Of a stretch of 6,681 nucleotides of DNA, positions 5,989 to 6,681 are shown one piece after another. The stretch comes from URNF01 sp045531495 (GTDB lineage Bacteria; Bacillota; Clostridia; Oscillospirales; Acutalibacteraceae), in the NCBI GenBank assembly GCA_045531495.1, contig JAZSED010000105.1, forward strand, positions 1-6,681, written 5' to 3'. A model generated the notes under the pieces. The model had not been told where the DNA came from. It did not search any database and saw only the letters and a program-made list of their open reading frames with translations. The translations under genes and the position numbers were made by a program. Every line of letters starts with the position of its first letter. The stretch's first letter is position 1.

Positions 5989-6681
5989 GATGCAGTACCT
6001 CCTCATATACCGCCATCATACGTTTAGTATTCACTTCACGGTTATGGCGTTCAATTGCCCGTTGCATTTCAAGTTCAGAGAACCTTTGGCATAATGTATC
6101 ATCTTCAAAAAGCTGCATAATACGATGCGCCAGCAACGGATATTCGGGAAAATCATACGTAAAGCCACACGCACCATCGGTAAGCAGGTCAACCATACCG
6201 CCGCGATGCGCGCAAATGGATGGTGTCCCCACATACATAGCTTCACACAGCGTTGCAGAGGCGCCCTCAATAGCAGAAGGTACTACACAAAGGTGTGCCT
6301 TCCCCAACTGTTCCGCAACTTGTTCGGCAGACAAATTCCCGGCAAAAACAACGTTTTTCTCAAGCCCTAACTCTACAATTAATTTTTCTATATACCGCGT
6401 ATAGCTGGTCGGTCTTACCAATCTGCCGTTTTCTGCTTTGCCGCCGCCCGGAATAATCAATTTTACATCCGGATATTTTAATTTTACAATACCAAGCGCT
6501 TTTACGAGGATATGTAAACCTTTTAATGAGTAATGCGCGGCACCCGTAAGGATGCTGTGCTTTTCTACGGTTTCGATATCCCATTTTGCCGCATCATAAA
6601 ACGGCTCGCGCAAATTGTAGTTGCAACGGAAATATTCTAATGAGGGGTTTACGGACAGCATAACCGATTTATCCCAATCGG
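5960..6681 (-). CDS. GT4 family glycosyltransferase, N-terminus missing
   Basis: Partial gene entering from the right edge. An internal ATG at 6661 could pass for a start, but the frame stays open to the edge and upstream codons read DWDKSV, which fits the family's internal S/T-x-WD-(K/R) segment, so the gene continues. The visible part is the C-terminal Rossmann domain of a GT-B enzyme. Counting from the Met at 6661: SLKG at 45-48, the lysine of which contacts donor phosphate in this family; LIIPGGG at 68-74; NVVFAGNLSAEQVAEQLGKAHLCVVPS at about 103-129, the usual nucleotide-binding block; then E132-x7-E140 (EGASATLCE), the GT4 signature, followed by GTPSICAHRGGMVDLL. It would be a cytoplasmic or membrane-associated retaining transferase building the lipid-linked repeat unit. 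Donor sugar not predictable. The stop is TGA at 5962-5960. Confidence 0.92.
   Translation of the reverse strand, partial: DWDKSVMLSVNPSLEYFRCNYNLREPFYDAAKWDIETVEKHSILTGAAHYSLKGLHILVKALGIVKLKYPDVKLIIPGGGKAENGRLVRPTSYTRYIEKLIVELGLEKNVVFAGNLSAEQVAEQLGKAHLCVVPSAIEGASATLCEAMYVGTPSICAHRGGMVDLLTDGACGFTYDFPEYPLLAHRIMQLFEDDTLCQRFSELEMQRAIERHNREVNTKRMMAVYEEVLHREQKTVCGS
5998..6003 (-). promoter_or_regulatory. ribosome binding site that sets the acyltransferase start
   Basis: AGGAGG on the minus strand, a perfect six-base site inside the coding sequence of the upstream glycosyltransferase, 9 bases before GTG 5988. The in-frame ATG at 6006 directly abuts the site and so is unlikely to be used. Confidence 0.75.

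Noticed and set aside
6659..6661. ATG as the true start of the GT4 gene.
   Set aside because: The frame continues to the window edge with family-like residues DWDKSV, and a protein starting here would lack the N-terminal half of the GT-B fold.

Overview
The window is an interior slice of a surface-polysaccharide biosynthesis cluster (capsule, exopolysaccharide or cell-wall-linked glycan). Every supported gene lies on the minus strand, so transcription runs from base 6681 towards base 1. Tight gene spacing, strong AGGAG/GAGG-type Shine-Dalgarno sites, moderate-to-low GC and the protein families (EpsG-type polymerase, CapE/CapF-type enzymes, Firmicutes-style flippase) suggest a Gram-positive Bacillota, most likely Clostridia. 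This placement is an inference; there is no rRNA or other marker gene in the window.

In transcription order the layout is: the C-terminal two thirds of a GT4 glycosyltransferase that enters from the right edge (5960-6681); a membrane acyltransferase-3 protein, probably a sugar O-acetyltransferase (4948-5988); a GT-A fold glycosyltransferase of the type often labelled 'HlpA-like' (3942-4931); an EpsG-type polysaccharide polymerase (2842-3924); a Wzx-type flippase (1243-about 2763/2793); then, after an 87-base gap with a plausible promoter, a CapE-type UDP-GlcNAc 4,6-dehydratase/5-epimerase (88-1140) and the first 27 codons of a CapF-type reductase (1-82), which leaves through the left edge. 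There is no gene-free stretch longer than 90 bases.

Working model: CapE and CapF, with a CapG-type 2-epimerase expected just beyond the left edge, make UDP-N-acetyl-L-fucosamine. The two glycosyltransferases extend a lipid-linked repeat unit, the acyltransferase decorates it, the flippase exports it and the EpsG-type protein polymerises it. This is the Wzx/Wzy-dependent route.

I see no CRISPR array, mobile element, RNA gene or clearly new system. The points most worth a second look are the flippase start, where a very good Shine-Dalgarno site is followed by GTT instead of a standard start codon, and the capE boundary, where a promoter-like site coincides with a change in base composition.
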